This document shows positions 28,213-37,115 of a DNA stretch of 64,000 bases, in pieces. Every line of letters starts with the position of its first letter. Positions within the stretch are counted from its first letter, which is position 1. The stretch is from Candidatus Gastranaerophilales bacterium (GTDB lineage: Bacteria > Cyanobacteriota > Vampirovibrionia > Gastranaerophilales > Gastranaerophilaceae). The notes below the pieces were generated by a model that was not told where the DNA came from, did no database searches, and was given only the letters and a program-made list of their open reading frames with translations. Position numbers and translations under genes: made by a program. The stretch is taken from NCBI GenBank assembly GCA_944324165.1, contig CALUVG010000007.1:18577-82576 (forward strand), given 5' to 3'.

Positions 28213-28246
28213 TCCGTGCCTGAAATAATTTGGACACGGATTTTTT
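28213..28246 (+). terminator. Terminator of the SIMPL operon
   Basis: TCCGTG (28213-28218) pairs with CACGGA (28235-28240), followed by TTTTTT. Confidence 0.82.
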
Positions 28247-28255
28247 ATAAAAACT

Positions 28256-28951
28256 TTAATTATTTTGTCCTGCTCTGTAACCGCACCATGCATAAATAAA
28301 CGGCAATACAGGTTCCACCGGCAGTTTATTAATAAAAGGGAATTTGGTTAATACAAGTGCCCCGAGGGCATCATCTATATTAGCAAGTGCATCTTTATAA
28401 TTCAATTTTCTATCCGGTTCAACATCTTTAGGATCAACTATACGGTTTGCAATATCAGCAGCGACAACCATACCGCCAAACAATCCTGCAGCTGTTCCCA
28501 TTATACGGCATGGTATATTATTAAGTTTAGGTGAATTTTGCATAAACTCGGATATTGGCGGAATAGTCAGCAATGGAATTGTGGCATTCAAAAACTGAAA
28601 AATTCCTTCTTTAATTTTTGGACGTGCATTTTTTTTGCTGTCACTCACAACGCCTGCAGTCGTACCGAGAGCTATTGCCCCTGAACTTACACCCATCATT
28701 TCTTTTATACCATAATGCATTTTAAAAGGATTTCTTATTTTTTGTTTTTTTGCAAAATACAGAAGAGGAAGGAATGCCCCCATAAGTCCTCCGACCGCGG
28801 ACGCTGCCTTGACGTTGTTATTAGATTTTTCAACATTATGATAGCGGTATGTACGGGTCGTATAATAATTTCGAATACGGGGTTCACTATGAAAAGTACT
28901 AAAAACATCTGTTTTTGGTTGATATGAATTTCTTGTCGTCTGGATAAACAT
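28256..28951 (-). CDS. Hypothetical membrane protein
   Basis: A 231-residue protein with no recognised domain. The N-terminal ~45 residues are polar and Tyr/Arg-rich with FSTFHSEPR, a weak match to the N-terminal tags elsewhere. Hydrophobic Gly/Ala-rich segments follow at about 48-68, 86-104, 120-140 and 152-168, with a late conserved-looking GALVLTKFPFINKLPVEPVLPFIYAWCGY. Architecture (polar leader, Ala/Gly membrane segments, no signal peptide) resembles the protein at 13659-14483. Isolated, convergent with the SIMPL operon. Confidence 0.6.
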   Translation of the reverse strand: MFIQTTRNSYQPKTDVFSTFHSEPRIRNYYTTRTYRYHNVEKSNNNVKAASAVGGLMGAFLPLLYFAKKQKIRNPFKMHYGIKEMMGVSSGAIALGTTAGVVSDSKKNARPKIKEGIFQFLNATIPLLTIPPISEFMQNSPKLNNIPCRIMGTAAGLFGGMVVAADIANRIVDPKDVEPDRKLNYKDALANIDDALGALVLTKFPFINKLPVEPVLPFIYAWCGYRAGQNN

Positions 28952-29115
28952 TTATTTCGATTCTACTTTCCTAGTCCACAATATCACAAATAAAATTATA
29001 GTTGTAGTAATTCATTTAATTATTATCAATTTCTTAATAATATTAAATCAGCTACAGGATAAAATTTGCTAGTAAGTTATTACAATATTTAAACAATATT
29101 TAAAAATTAACAGGG

Positions 29116-29766
29116 CTATTTCCCGGCTAGTTTCAATCCTTTGAGAATAAGTTCTAAATCAGGAATAACATTAGGGTTGTCAAACGCTTCAATTGCTAAC
29201 TTCAAAAAATCTATCTTTTCAGGCTCATTTGATATACGTACTATTTCTTTTAACAGTGTTTTTAAAGCAGTATTATCTTTACCGTTATCAAAAATTTTAT
29301 ATGTGCCATCGGGATAATAAATTATTGTATTAGCATATTTATTATTTTCAAAGTATTCAACAGATATAGTCTCACCTGTTTTAATTGCCATGTCAATAAA
29401 TCTTTGCTCAATAAATTTTTCATTATTATTAGTCAGAATATCTCTTGTTTTATCCTGCTTATTGAGAAGTTGATAAACATTTTCAGATTTCAATACCCTA
29501 TAGTTTGAAATATTATATGTGCCGTCAAGAATATAATTTTCTTCAGCTTCCATTATGTCAAAATTAAATAAGTCTTTAGGTTCAACATCTAACGTAATAC
29601 AAATATTTTCAAGAGTTTTGCCGGAAGGAAAGTGAACACCGGTTTCCAATTTTGACATTTGTCTTGGCTGGATACCAATTAATTCACTAAGTTTTTCTTG
29701 ACTTAGACCTCTTGCTTTTCTATACTTTTTGATATTGATACCAAGTGCTTTTGCAAAATTTCCCAT
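29116..29766 (-). CDS. XRE-family regulator with an unknown C-terminal domain
   Basis: A 216-residue DNA-binding protein. The N-terminal Cro/CI helix-turn-helix (about 7-62) has YRKARGLSQEKLSELIGI, then QMSKLETGVHFPSGKTLENI. The C-terminal two-thirds have a beta-rich segment repeating DGTYxISN/DGTYKIFDN (about 82 and 151) and a helical tail, of unknown role. It has no adjacent toxin or phage genes. The neighbouring plus-strand candidate RNA begins ~120 bases upstream and could be a target. Confidence 0.82.
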   Translation of the reverse strand: MGNFAKALGINIKKYRKARGLSQEKLSELIGIQPRQMSKLETGVHFPSGKTLENICITLDVEPKDLFNFDIMEAEENYILDGTYNISNYRVLKSENVYQLLNKQDKTRDILTNNNEKFIEQRFIDMAIKTGETISVEYFENNKYANTIIYYPDGTYKIFDNGKDNTALKTLLKEIVRISNEPEKIDFLKLAIEAFDNPNVIPDLELILKGLKLAGK

Positions 29767-29888
29767 AAAATTTTCTACCTTTTATTCAGTATAACTACCA
29801 CATTATTAATAAATAACGTAGTAAAAAGCTGATATAATTCTTTACAAACTATTTACAGAGAAGTTTTACGACGTATTATAATGTTAAT

Positions 29889-30014
29889 GTAAGTTAAATA
29901 AATACTAATTACCTGTTAGAGCAATTAGTTTTATAGAGTAGTTGGCATTATGAGTTGATTACTTGTAGTTACAGTTTCCTTATTAGGGCAGTGTTTTTCT
30001 AAACACTGCCTTTT
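29889..30014 (+). ncRNA. Candidate intergenic small RNA
   Basis: TTTACA (29852-29857) and TATAAT (29877-29882) form a promoter with a long 19-base spacer. About 125 bases later a perfect intrinsic terminator follows: GGCAGTGTTT/AAACACTGCC (29987-30010) then TTTT. The T-run exists only on the plus strand. The ATGs between lead to stops within two or three codons, so no peptide is likely. No RNA family recognised. Confidence 0.5.
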
Positions 30015-30027
30015 CATTTATGATTGA

Positions 30028-30927
30028 TTAATCTTTAAAAATGTCGTAAAAATGATAAAACTGCAAAGGCGCAAGCAATGTTATTTTTTCTAAAAATTTA
30101 ACATATGCATTTTCCAGGTCTGAAAGTGTCGTAAATTTATGATTTTCCAGATATATTTTGTATTTGTCATGTTTTTCTTTTAGAGCTATGACAAAATAAA
30201 TCTTTGCCTCCATCAATTCGGCAAGCTTAAAACTCCCCACGGGAAAATCTACTTTATGCCCGAATAATTTTGCCTCAAAAGTTGAGGCATTAGAATTTTC
30301 TGCAATTCTATCCCCTGCAATAAATGCAATGTCTCCATTATCCAGACTGTCCTTTAAAGTAATTGAAGTTTGAATGCCTATATCCTCAACATCATACGGC
30401 GTAATAGGAACATCTTTAGATATTTTTTTTATAAAACTGTTAAATACCTGACTTTGCGTTTTACTAAAGAAAACATTTACTTTAATATTAGGGGATTCTG
30501 TGTTGTTGATAAAAAATATCCGCATTGCGTCAGTATTGCCGGTATGCGCACACAAGAAGAAAACACCTCTATGTGCTGCAAAATCAGCAAACAACTCCTG
30601 TTTATCGCTTTCTGAATTAAAAACAAGTTTATTTTTATCAAAACTGCCTGAAAAAATTTCAATTCTATCAGTCAAAACATGCGAATATGACAAAAAATGT
30701 CTGAACTGATTGATTAAAGACGGTTTCAGACCTGTATAAGGGTAAATAATTTTAAGATATTTTTTTGAATATCCTCTTATTTCTGCGGCAAATAAAAATG
30801 TAAAAAATGTAACAAAAAACGCAATGAAATTTATAGTCTTTTTGCCAAAAAGTTTATAGATATACCACATAAGCATCAGTCGTTTTTCGCCTGCCGCCTG
30901 CTCTTTAACCTGATACCATTGTTTCAT
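30028..30927 (-). CDS. Lysophospholipid-type acyltransferase of the aryl-polyene cluster
   Basis: A 299-residue membrane-associated acyltransferase of the LpxL/HtrB type. I start at ATG 30927, which overlaps the methyltransferase TGA as ATGA. One transmembrane helix (about 25-47) is followed by the H-x4-D motif in LCAHTGNTDAM and a GDRIAEN region that stands for the acceptor-site Arg/Glu. In proteobacterial aryl-polyene clusters a comparable domain is joined to a glycosyltransferase (ApeJ); here the acyltransferase is alone. It probably attaches the polyene acyl chain to a lipid or sugar carrier. Confidence 0.75.
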   Translation of the reverse strand: MKQWYQVKEQAAGEKRLMLMWYIYKLFGKKTINFIAFFVTFFTFLFAAEIRGYSKKYLKIIYPYTGLKPSLINQFRHFLSYSHVLTDRIEIFSGSFDKNKLVFNSESDKQELFADFAAHRGVFFLCAHTGNTDAMRIFFINNTESPNIKVNVFFSKTQSQVFNSFIKKISKDVPITPYDVEDIGIQTSITLKDSLDNGDIAFIAGDRIAENSNASTFEAKLFGHKVDFPVGSFKLAELMEAKIYFVIALKEKHDKYKIYLENHKFTTLSDLENAYVKFLEKITLLAPLQFYHFYDIFKD

Positions 30928-32003
30928 TTTAATACACACTCCAGAAGTGTATAACAATGGATACCAATATTAGTATATTTATTTTCTATCTCCAGACCGG
31001 CTCTTTCAACCATTGAAATTAGTTCTGATTCCGTATACATCTTACTGTTTCCGTTTGCCATGCAGGTAAAATAAAGTGATATATGAGAAATAGCAAAAGC
31101 TGCCCCTCTAAATTCCTGATTATCAATAATTGGCTCCAGTATATATATTCTTGTGTTCAAAGAAGAAGAATTTTTGACTTTTGTTAATATATCAATTACC
31201 TGCTGCTCTGAAAAACAATCCAAAAACTGGCTCATAAAAACAGCTCCATGCAACTTTGGCAATTCCGCATCTGACAATATATCCACACCGTAAAACTTCA
31301 GTCGGGATGAATTGACATTATTTTCAGCTATTTCTTTATTAACAGGTAAATCAATTATATTAACACGACAATCTTTATCAAAATTGAGACACGCTTTTTC
31401 AAATTTGCCTGTATTGCCGCCAATATCAAAAATTTCTTGCGGATTGTGCGCAAAAATTATTTTCAATACATCATCAAAACAGTCATCAGAATAATAATGA
31501 TCAAATGCATACCATGATTTTTTAGCCTTTAGGGGAAGATTTGGCACATGCGGATAAATAGTAGGAGCATCAACAAAATATTTTTGCAGACCGCGCGGCT
31601 GTCCATCCATAAAGGAATTCGTTAATTCATCTGCTCCAAGATAACACACGTCACGCATAAAATTAAAATTATTAATAGTCATTTCATCAGTCAAAAAACA
31701 TTCTCCAAGCGGAGTTAAAGAAAATTTCTCTTCATCTTTTTCAACAAGCTCTGCATAATATGCGACCTGCAAAAGTGTCAAAGCAGCATATTTAGAAATG
31801 CCGCATTCTCTAATAATCTCATCTATACTTGAAGAACTTTGATACAAAAGTTTAAAAATTCCCAAATCAAGCATTGAGGCAACCGCCTGAAAAGTAAATG
31901 GTGCAAATGCCAATTTCTGGGCATTATTTAACGCTTCAACTTTTGAATATTTCTTTTTATTACTTCTTCTATATGTAATTTTTGTCGATTTAGTTTCTAC
32001 CAT
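30924..32003 (-). CDS. O-methyltransferase, acetylserotonin-methyltransferase type
   Basis: A 359-residue SAM enzyme. The N-terminal winged-helix dimerisation domain (about 15-90) has FTFQAVASMLDLGIFKLL. The catalytic domain has SAM motif I EIFDIGGNTGKFEKA (about 187) and acidic LPVNKE at motif II. It likely methylates the aryl head-group hydroxyl (ApeB-like role), inferred from position. I start at ATG 32003: TATAAT ends six bases upstream and no ribosome site exists upstream of a longer start. The start lies only 14 bases from the divergent phosphopantetheinyl-transferase start. Confidence 0.8.
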   Translation of the reverse strand: MVETKSTKITYRRSNKKKYSKVEALNNAQKLAFAPFTFQAVASMLDLGIFKLLYQSSSSIDEIIRECGISKYAALTLLQVAYYAELVEKDEEKFSLTPLGECFLTDEMTINNFNFMRDVCYLGADELTNSFMDGQPRGLQKYFVDAPTIYPHVPNLPLKAKKSWYAFDHYYSDDCFDDVLKIIFAHNPQEIFDIGGNTGKFEKACLNFDKDCRVNIIDLPVNKEIAENNVNSSRLKFYGVDILSDAELPKLHGAVFMSQFLDCFSEQQVIDILTKVKNSSSLNTRIYILEPIIDNQEFRGAAFAISHISLYFTCMANGNSKMYTESELISMVERAGLEIENKYTNIGIHCYTLLECVLK

Positions 32004-32017
32004 GATATTATTATAAC
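32004..32017. promoter_or_regulatory. Overlapping divergent leaderless promoters
   Basis: The 14 bases between two divergent ATGs hold both -10 boxes: TATTAT (32006-32011) for the plus gene and TATAAT (32015-32010) for the minus gene, each exactly six bases from its ATG. The -35 regions must lie inside the opposite coding sequences. Only one polymerase could occupy the site at a time. Confidence 0.65.
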
Positions 32018-32698
32018 ATGGATATATTTTACCTGAACAGTAATACATTTTTACAAAATTTTTCCGAGCCGCAAATAGAAAAATTCATAGAATTTTACGG
32101 TCAAAATTTCAAATCCGAAAAGAGGCGCAAAGAACATGCATTAGGGCGTTTTCTGGTCAAAACTGCAGCACGTGATTTTTACGGTCTAAACAACACTGAA
32201 ATAGGTATTAAAAAAAACAAACCATATTTTATAAACAATGAACTGAACTTTAGCATTTCACACAGCAAAAACATTGTACTTGCCGGATTTGATAAAACGC
32301 CTCTCGGAGTCGATGTTGAATACATGAAACAACGTAACATTAAAGATATCCTTGCACATATGGGGTTAAATATTGAGAATGTAAGTGAGGAGTTATTTTA
32401 CAGGTACTGGACAGCATATGAAGCTAAAATTAAACTTCAGAATGAAGTTAATTCTGTCTGTACACTAAAATTGCTGCCTGACTTTATGTTATCAATACTC
32501 GGCAATCAATCTTTTGATATAAGCAAAATACTCAAAATATATGAACTTAAAAGCCCTAATGCAAGCACAAATCCTAACGAACTTATCAATTTAAAGCTTG
32601 TGAAAGCCAATAATAAGAATGAAAATACCGTTGTAATACAGGAAATCAGCACAGCATCATTAGAATTTTTTGAGCCGTTAAATCTAAATATTGCATAA
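32018..32698 (+). CDS. 4'-phosphopantetheinyl transferase (Sfp type)
   Basis: Activates the cluster ACPs by adding phosphopantetheine. The 226 residues have an N-terminal RRKEHALGRFLVK segment, FSISHSKNIVLAGF, the metal motif LGVDVEYM (about 97-104) and the second motif FYRYWTAYEAKIK (about 127-139). In that motif Tyr stands where most members have Lys before the catalytic Glu (W-x-x-K-E). The last ~64 codons lie antisense to the end of the exporter gene (193-base overlap), which suggests the C-terminus was extended or shifted. Leaderless start. Confidence 0.82.
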   Translation: MDIFYLNSNTFLQNFSEPQIEKFIEFYGQNFKSEKRRKEHALGRFLVKTAARDFYGLNNTEIGIKKNKPYFINNELNFSISHSKNIVLAGFDKTPLGVDVEYMKQRNIKDILAHMGLNIENVSEELFYRYWTAYEAKIKLQNEVNSVCTLKLLPDFMLSILGNQSFDISKILKIYELKSPNASTNPNELINLKLVKANNKNENTVVIQEISTASLEFFEPLNLNIA

Positions 32699-34611
32699 TC
32701 CAATCCAAATCCCGTAATCAGGAATATTGCGAGTATATGGAAAAGATTTATCGGTTGAAATATACTTATAAAACATATCGAAAATAGACTTGCAACTATT
32801 GAAGGCAGGATTATTTTGCAGGCATTTTTAAACGAAAAAATAAATCCAAGCAGAACATAAAGAAGTATAAAAATTGGCAGCAAAATCTTTAAGCAAGTGA
32901 CTCTTACTTGTTTTATTCCGTTTGAAATTTCTACAGGGAGATTTACATAATGCGCTTTATCCATACAGGTCAAAAATTGCGGATTTTCAACATCATACAA
33001 TACCATCATAGAATGCGTGTTGTCGAGCATAAACTCATTTAGCTGCGGAATTTGCTTAAATGCATCTTCTGCAAAGCAGTGATCTGCAAAATGACGGATA
33101 TTCCATAAATCCTGAGAAGTTAATAATTCATTAAATACAGATAATTCTTCATCGTACAGCATGCGGTGAAGATGTGCATTTTCTTTCTGTCTTTTTATAG
33201 AAGGCAAAAATTTACTGATTGCATAATATGCTGTATTATTTTCATTTAATTTTTCTCCAATTATCTCTTCTCGCTCAAGTATTTCCTGTAAATTATCACC
33301 CTCTACAATTACAAATGATGTATTGGAATTGGTTGAAGTTACCTCTTTATATAATTTTTCCGCAGCCAGCATTTGTTTTGACGGCTTATACATAGTTCTG
33401 ATATCGTCATTAAATTTTATTCTGAAAAGCCCTATACAAATAACAAGAGCGATAAAAGAAAGAATAAAAATTTTTGCGCGGCTGAATTTTAAATCAAATA
33501 TATTTCGAGACTTTTGCGGCGGTAAATACTGATAGAAAAGTATTACAATAAAATACACCGTTATAAGCCCAGCAGAAGTAAAAACAGCAATTTGTCTTAA
33601 AAGTTCAATACCTGACAACAATAATATTAAAAGCGCGCATACCGTTGAGAGCATGCTCACGGTTAAACTCTTGAAAACTTTTTTTAAATCGCATTCCATA
33701 AGATAGTGGAAGGAATAATCAACACATATACCAATAAGCGTGGTAGAAAAAACAAATGTCAAAATATGTATTGAAGAAAATAATAATGAGGTAGTAAAAT
33801 ATCCCATTCCCATTCCTATAGCAAGACTGGTCAGTATAGGTAATAATATTTTTAAAGAACGGAAATACCCTAAAATTAATCCGCTTACAAAAATGGCAGA
33901 AATTATGCAGATTATATTAATTTCATTCATAGAACGTGCACTTGCATAATATGAATGCACAGGCGCTCCGGTTAAATATACATTAACAAGTTCATTACTT
34001 TGCTTTTCCTTTAAATCTATAAGATTTTTTACTTCTTTATTCATTAAAGATGGCGAAAGAGCCAGTTCTTTTTCTACTTTAAGATTTATTATTTCGTAAA
34101 ATTTACCGTTAATAGAATTAACGATACCGCCGTTGCCAAGCGAAGTAATATAATCTGTAAACAGTAAAAACGGATCTTCTTCCTCAGGCAGCAAAGAAAA
34201 GCTAAAAGGATTATACAAATTGTCTACAGCCTGACGGGTAATTGCTTCAAAATCTCCCGACTTCATTGTTTTATAATCTTTATATGCTAACAGATTATTT
34301 TTATATTTTTTATAAAAATCAAGAGTTTTTGCAAAGTCAGCAGATTGCATTTCAAAACAATTTTTGTCAATTTTGCTTATAAATTCTTCTTTTGTTTTTT
34401 CTAAAAGGTCAGGGTTAACGCTTTCCAGCAAAACATTTATATTTGATGAATATTTTCCGCTCAATTCCACAAGAAGTTCATCTTTAACACCTCCGGAAAA
34501 AAATGCACGCAGAAGATTTGTTTCAACATGGCGCGGCTTGATTAGCGCGAGAATAGTTATTCCGGTCAATACAAATATAAACAAAATTCTTAAAAAATTT
34601 ATTTTTTTCAT
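32506..34611 (-). CDS. MMPL/RND-family exporter of the aryl-polyene cluster
   Basis: A ~701-residue inner-membrane exporter with the RND repeat: an N-terminal helix, a periplasmic domain (about 30-210), five helices ending near 370 with the motif GICVDYSFHYLME, a second periplasmic domain (about 400-560) and five more helices to the C-terminus (GFGLDYAIFRF). It corresponds to ApeM, thought to move the lipid-linked polyene. ATG 34611 starts one base after the LolA-like stop; an in-frame GTG at 34620 is an alternative. Confidence 0.88.
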   Translation of the reverse strand: MKKINFLRILFIFVLTGITILALIKPRHVETNLLRAFFSGGVKDELLVELSGKYSSNINVLLESVNPDLLEKTKEEFISKIDKNCFEMQSADFAKTLDFYKKYKNNLLAYKDYKTMKSGDFEAITRQAVDNLYNPFSFSLLPEEEDPFLLFTDYITSLGNGGIVNSINGKFYEIINLKVEKELALSPSLMNKEVKNLIDLKEKQSNELVNVYLTGAPVHSYYASARSMNEINIICIISAIFVSGLILGYFRSLKILLPILTSLAIGMGMGYFTTSLLFSSIHILTFVFSTTLIGICVDYSFHYLMECDLKKVFKSLTVSMLSTVCALLILLLSGIELLRQIAVFTSAGLITVYFIVILFYQYLPPQKSRNIFDLKFSRAKIFILSFIALVICIGLFRIKFNDDIRTMYKPSKQMLAAEKLYKEVTSTNSNTSFVIVEGDNLQEILEREEIIGEKLNENNTAYYAISKFLPSIKRQKENAHLHRMLYDEELSVFNELLTSQDLWNIRHFADHCFAEDAFKQIPQLNEFMLDNTHSMMVLYDVENPQFLTCMDKAHYVNLPVEISNGIKQVRVTCLKILLPIFILLYVLLGFIFSFKNACKIILPSIVASLFSICFISIFQPINLFHILAIFLITGFGLDYAIFRFNGSKNSNDAVLISCITTVFSFLLLAFTSFKLISSLGFVLALGLLSSYILSILLISKD

Positions 34612-34612
34612 A

Positions 34613-35128
34613 TTAATCACAATAGAAATTTATGGTTGTTTTGCTTCCGTTTAAAGGATTGATATTAATCCTGTTTATATATTTATTACCGGTTATCATG
34701 ATATTATCTAGCTGCTGTGCTGCAGGTGATTTTTCCTTTGGTTTAAGCGCGACCGTCCAAATTCCGTTTTCATTTACATAATAAAGATTAAAATTTTTAT
34801 TAATAAATGTATAATCTTTATTTGCAATACCGGTTATAATATCATTTATTTGCTTATTATGAGTTGATGTATATGAGGTTGTTGTTTTAACAGGATATTG
34901 AGTCTCGAAAATTACACCTTTCTCTTTTATAAAATGAAAGTTACCGCCTGATTTAAGAGTATTTTTCGGAAAAACTTTTTCCTGCGTAAATTTGCAAGAA
35001 ATGCTGTTAAATTCCGGCAGCTTTTCAATAATATTATCAGGAGTTGACGGATATTCAAAAACATTTGCAGCAAATGCCGCAGAATAGACAACTAATGACA
35101 TGACAAATATAATTATATATTTAAACAT
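34613..35128 (-). CDS. LolA-like periplasmic lipoprotein carrier
   Basis: A 171-residue secreted protein: signal peptide (IIIFVMSLVVYSAAFAA, cleavage near residue 21), then a LolA-type half-barrel with FNSISCKFTQEKVF near 40 and SGGNFHFIKEKGVIFETQYP near 60. It corresponds to ApeL, expected to carry the hydrophobic product or lipoprotein across the periplasm with the adjacent MMPL exporter. It starts 16 bases inside the thioesterase gene and ends one base before the exporter ATG. Confidence 0.82.
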   Translation of the reverse strand: MFKYIIIFVMSLVVYSAAFAANVFEYPSTPDNIIEKLPEFNSISCKFTQEKVFPKNTLKSGGNFHFIKEKGVIFETQYPVKTTTSYTSTHNKQINDIITGIANKDYTFINKNFNLYYVNENGIWTVALKPKEKSPAAQQLDNIMITGNKYINRININPLNGSKTTINFYCD

Positions 35129-35529
35129 TTCAATCCTTCTTTTAATTTTTCCGGTGCTTCATAAACACTTTTGCCGGATTTAACATCCACACAAATATTC
35201 ATTGCGGATGCTTTAAATATAGTTTCATTTGTTTGCGCATCTTTAATAATATATTTAACTTTCAAAGCCGGTTCAAACTCTTCCAGAATGGCTTTGATAA
35301 TGAGTTTCTGTGCGAATGTTGCGGATTTTATATACTTCATTTCGACTTTTGCTACCGGATAGACAACACCGTCTTCCTTCATTACTTTGTAATTGTAACC
35401 TATCTTTTCAAGTAACTTGTTGCTGGCTATTTCCATATATTTTAAATAGTTGCCATGCCAGACAACATTCATCGGATCTAAATCATGGAATGGAACTTCT
35501 ACAATTGCTTCTGCTTCAACCAAATTCAT
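35113..35529 (-). CDS. Acyl-CoA/ACP thioesterase, 4HBT hotdog fold
   Basis: A 138-residue hotdog protein of the YbgC/4-hydroxybenzoyl-CoA thioesterase type. FHDLDPMNVVWHGNYLKYME (about 15-34) holds the active-site Asp and the WHGNY turn. It fits ApeK, which releases or edits the acyl chain in aryl-polyene clusters. A paralogue of the same family is at 46218-46640. Overlaps the LolA-like gene by 16 bases. Confidence 0.87.
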   Translation of the reverse strand: MNLVEAEAIVEVPFHDLDPMNVVWHGNYLKYMEIASNKLLEKIGYNYKVMKEDGVVYPVAKVEMKYIKSATFAQKLIIKAILEEFEPALKVKYIIKDAQTNETIFKASAMNICVDVKSGKSVYEAPEKLKEGLKCLNI

Positions 35530-35564
35530 AAATACCTCTTTTAGTTGAATTATAAAACAAAATT

Positions 35565-37115
35565 TTATTTAATAAAAGTACCCGATGAAAAAATATTTTC
35601 ACCATCTGTATATGTATAGTCTACTGATAGATCATTGTCCTTTAGTTTAAGTTTAACTATTGTATCGGGTTTAATTATTTTTGAGAATTTTATTTTTTTA
35701 ATTTTATTTTCTGAGATTTTACCAAAAATTTCGCCGGCAAAGAAATGCGCAAAATACAGTTGAACAACCCCGGGGAGAATCGGAATTTCCGTGAAATGTC
35801 CTTTAAAGAAATTGCTGTGGCGTAAAAAAGTTAACTCAAATTCTGCATGATTACCGGTTATGTTACGCGTGAATATCAACGGCATAGCTAAATTAAGCCC
35901 GAAGATTTTTTCAATTTTTTCTTTATCTACTTTACCGCTTGTTGTTTTTGGAATTTCGTCAAGAAAGCGCCAGCGCTGCGGAACAATTTCAGAATATTTT
36001 CTGACATGGATTTTTAAATTTTTAGTAAAATCAGGCACTCCGGTTTTCAATAGTTCCTCTTTGCCCTGAGGTGTCAAAACAACTATAGCGGCAGCTCTTT
36101 CTCCATTTTTAAAACAATATGAATTTTCGATTAACGAATGCCTGTTTAGATATTCTTCCAATTCGTCTGCGGAAATTCTTTTTTCCTGTATTTTTAAAAT
36201 TCTATCGGAACGATTCAAAACTTTAAAGGTATTACCCGATATTTCAACAATATCGTTAACTGTAAGTTCATCTTCTAAAAAGTAATTTGATTTAACCTTC
36301 AACCGGCAGTCTGTATCTGTTGAAATTTTAACGTTAGAACAAACAGTTAATCCGGCGGCGTCAGAGGATGTTTTGTATCCTACAGTACTGGTTTCTGTGC
36401 TGCCGTAAATATCTACAACTCTGGAATTCTTTTCGAAATATTTAAATGTAGAATTTTTCAATGGCGCACCTGCTGAAAATATGTATTTCGGCGGCTGCGG
36501 ATTGTTGTCATACTTTGCCATCATATCAAGAAATGACGGGGATGTAATAAATACATAATTTTGGTCAGTTATCTGTTCAGGAAATTTTACTACATCAGCA
36601 TTTATAACAAATCCTTTTACAAGCGGCATTATAAATGCAAAAGTCAGACTGAACATATGTGTTAATTTTGTTGTTGTGACAAAAACTAAACTTTTATCAA
36701 TAGGAAACAGTTCATACATATCATCGGCTTCTGAAAGAACATTTTGCAGGTTTTTATGAACTTTTTTGGGGGTTGAGGTTGAACCGGAAGTAAATAGATT
36801 TATGAAAACTTTTTCTGGATTTATTACAGGCAATTCAAATTCTTCCTCTAAATTTTTAATTTCAGTGATGAACTCTCCTTCAAGCAAATACATCTTTGTA
36901 CTGTCTTGCAGAAGAAAAATTTCTTTTCCTGCATATACTCCGGCTAAAAAATTTATGATAAATTCAAAATGGTCATCACAACACAACAAAAGATTTTTAC
37001 ATTTTGATTTTTTCAAAAATGCAGCACGCGGGATGATGAGTTTTTTCAAATCATGCCAGCTATATTCTTTGTTTTTATGTTTAAGTATTATTTTTTCATC
37101 ACCGAAATCAAACAT
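35565..37115 (-). CDS. Acyl/aryl-CoA (ACP) ligase fused to a FabZ-like hotdog dehydratase
   Basis: A 516-residue two-domain protein. Residues ~1-400 are an ANL adenylating ligase: FINLFTSGSTSTPKKVHK (P-loop, about 105-122), VDIYGSTETSTVGYKT (A5), DRILKIQEKRISADELE and PKTTSGKVDKEKI (A10 Lys). Residues ~410-516 are a dehydratase-type hotdog with FFKGHFTEIPILPGVVQ, the catalytic-His region of FabZ/FabA. In proteobacterial clusters these are separate genes, ApeH and ApeI. It probably loads the aromatic starter on an ACP and dehydrates hydroxyacyl intermediates. Confidence 0.85.
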   Translation of the reverse strand: MFDFGDEKIILKHKNKEYSWHDLKKLIIPRAAFLKKSKCKNLLLCCDDHFEFIINFLAGVYAGKEIFLLQDSTKMYLLEGEFITEIKNLEEEFELPVINPEKVFINLFTSGSTSTPKKVHKNLQNVLSEADDMYELFPIDKSLVFVTTTKLTHMFSLTFAFIMPLVKGFVINADVVKFPEQITDQNYVFITSPSFLDMMAKYDNNPQPPKYIFSAGAPLKNSTFKYFEKNSRVVDIYGSTETSTVGYKTSSDAAGLTVCSNVKISTDTDCRLKVKSNYFLEDELTVNDIVEISGNTFKVLNRSDRILKIQEKRISADELEEYLNRHSLIENSYCFKNGERAAAIVVLTPQGKEELLKTGVPDFTKNLKIHVRKYSEIVPQRWRFLDEIPKTTSGKVDKEKIEKIFGLNLAMPLIFTRNITGNHAEFELTFLRHSNFFKGHFTEIPILPGVVQLYFAHFFAGEIFGKISENKIKKIKFSKIIKPDTIVKLKLKDNDLSVDYTYTDGENIFSSGTFIK

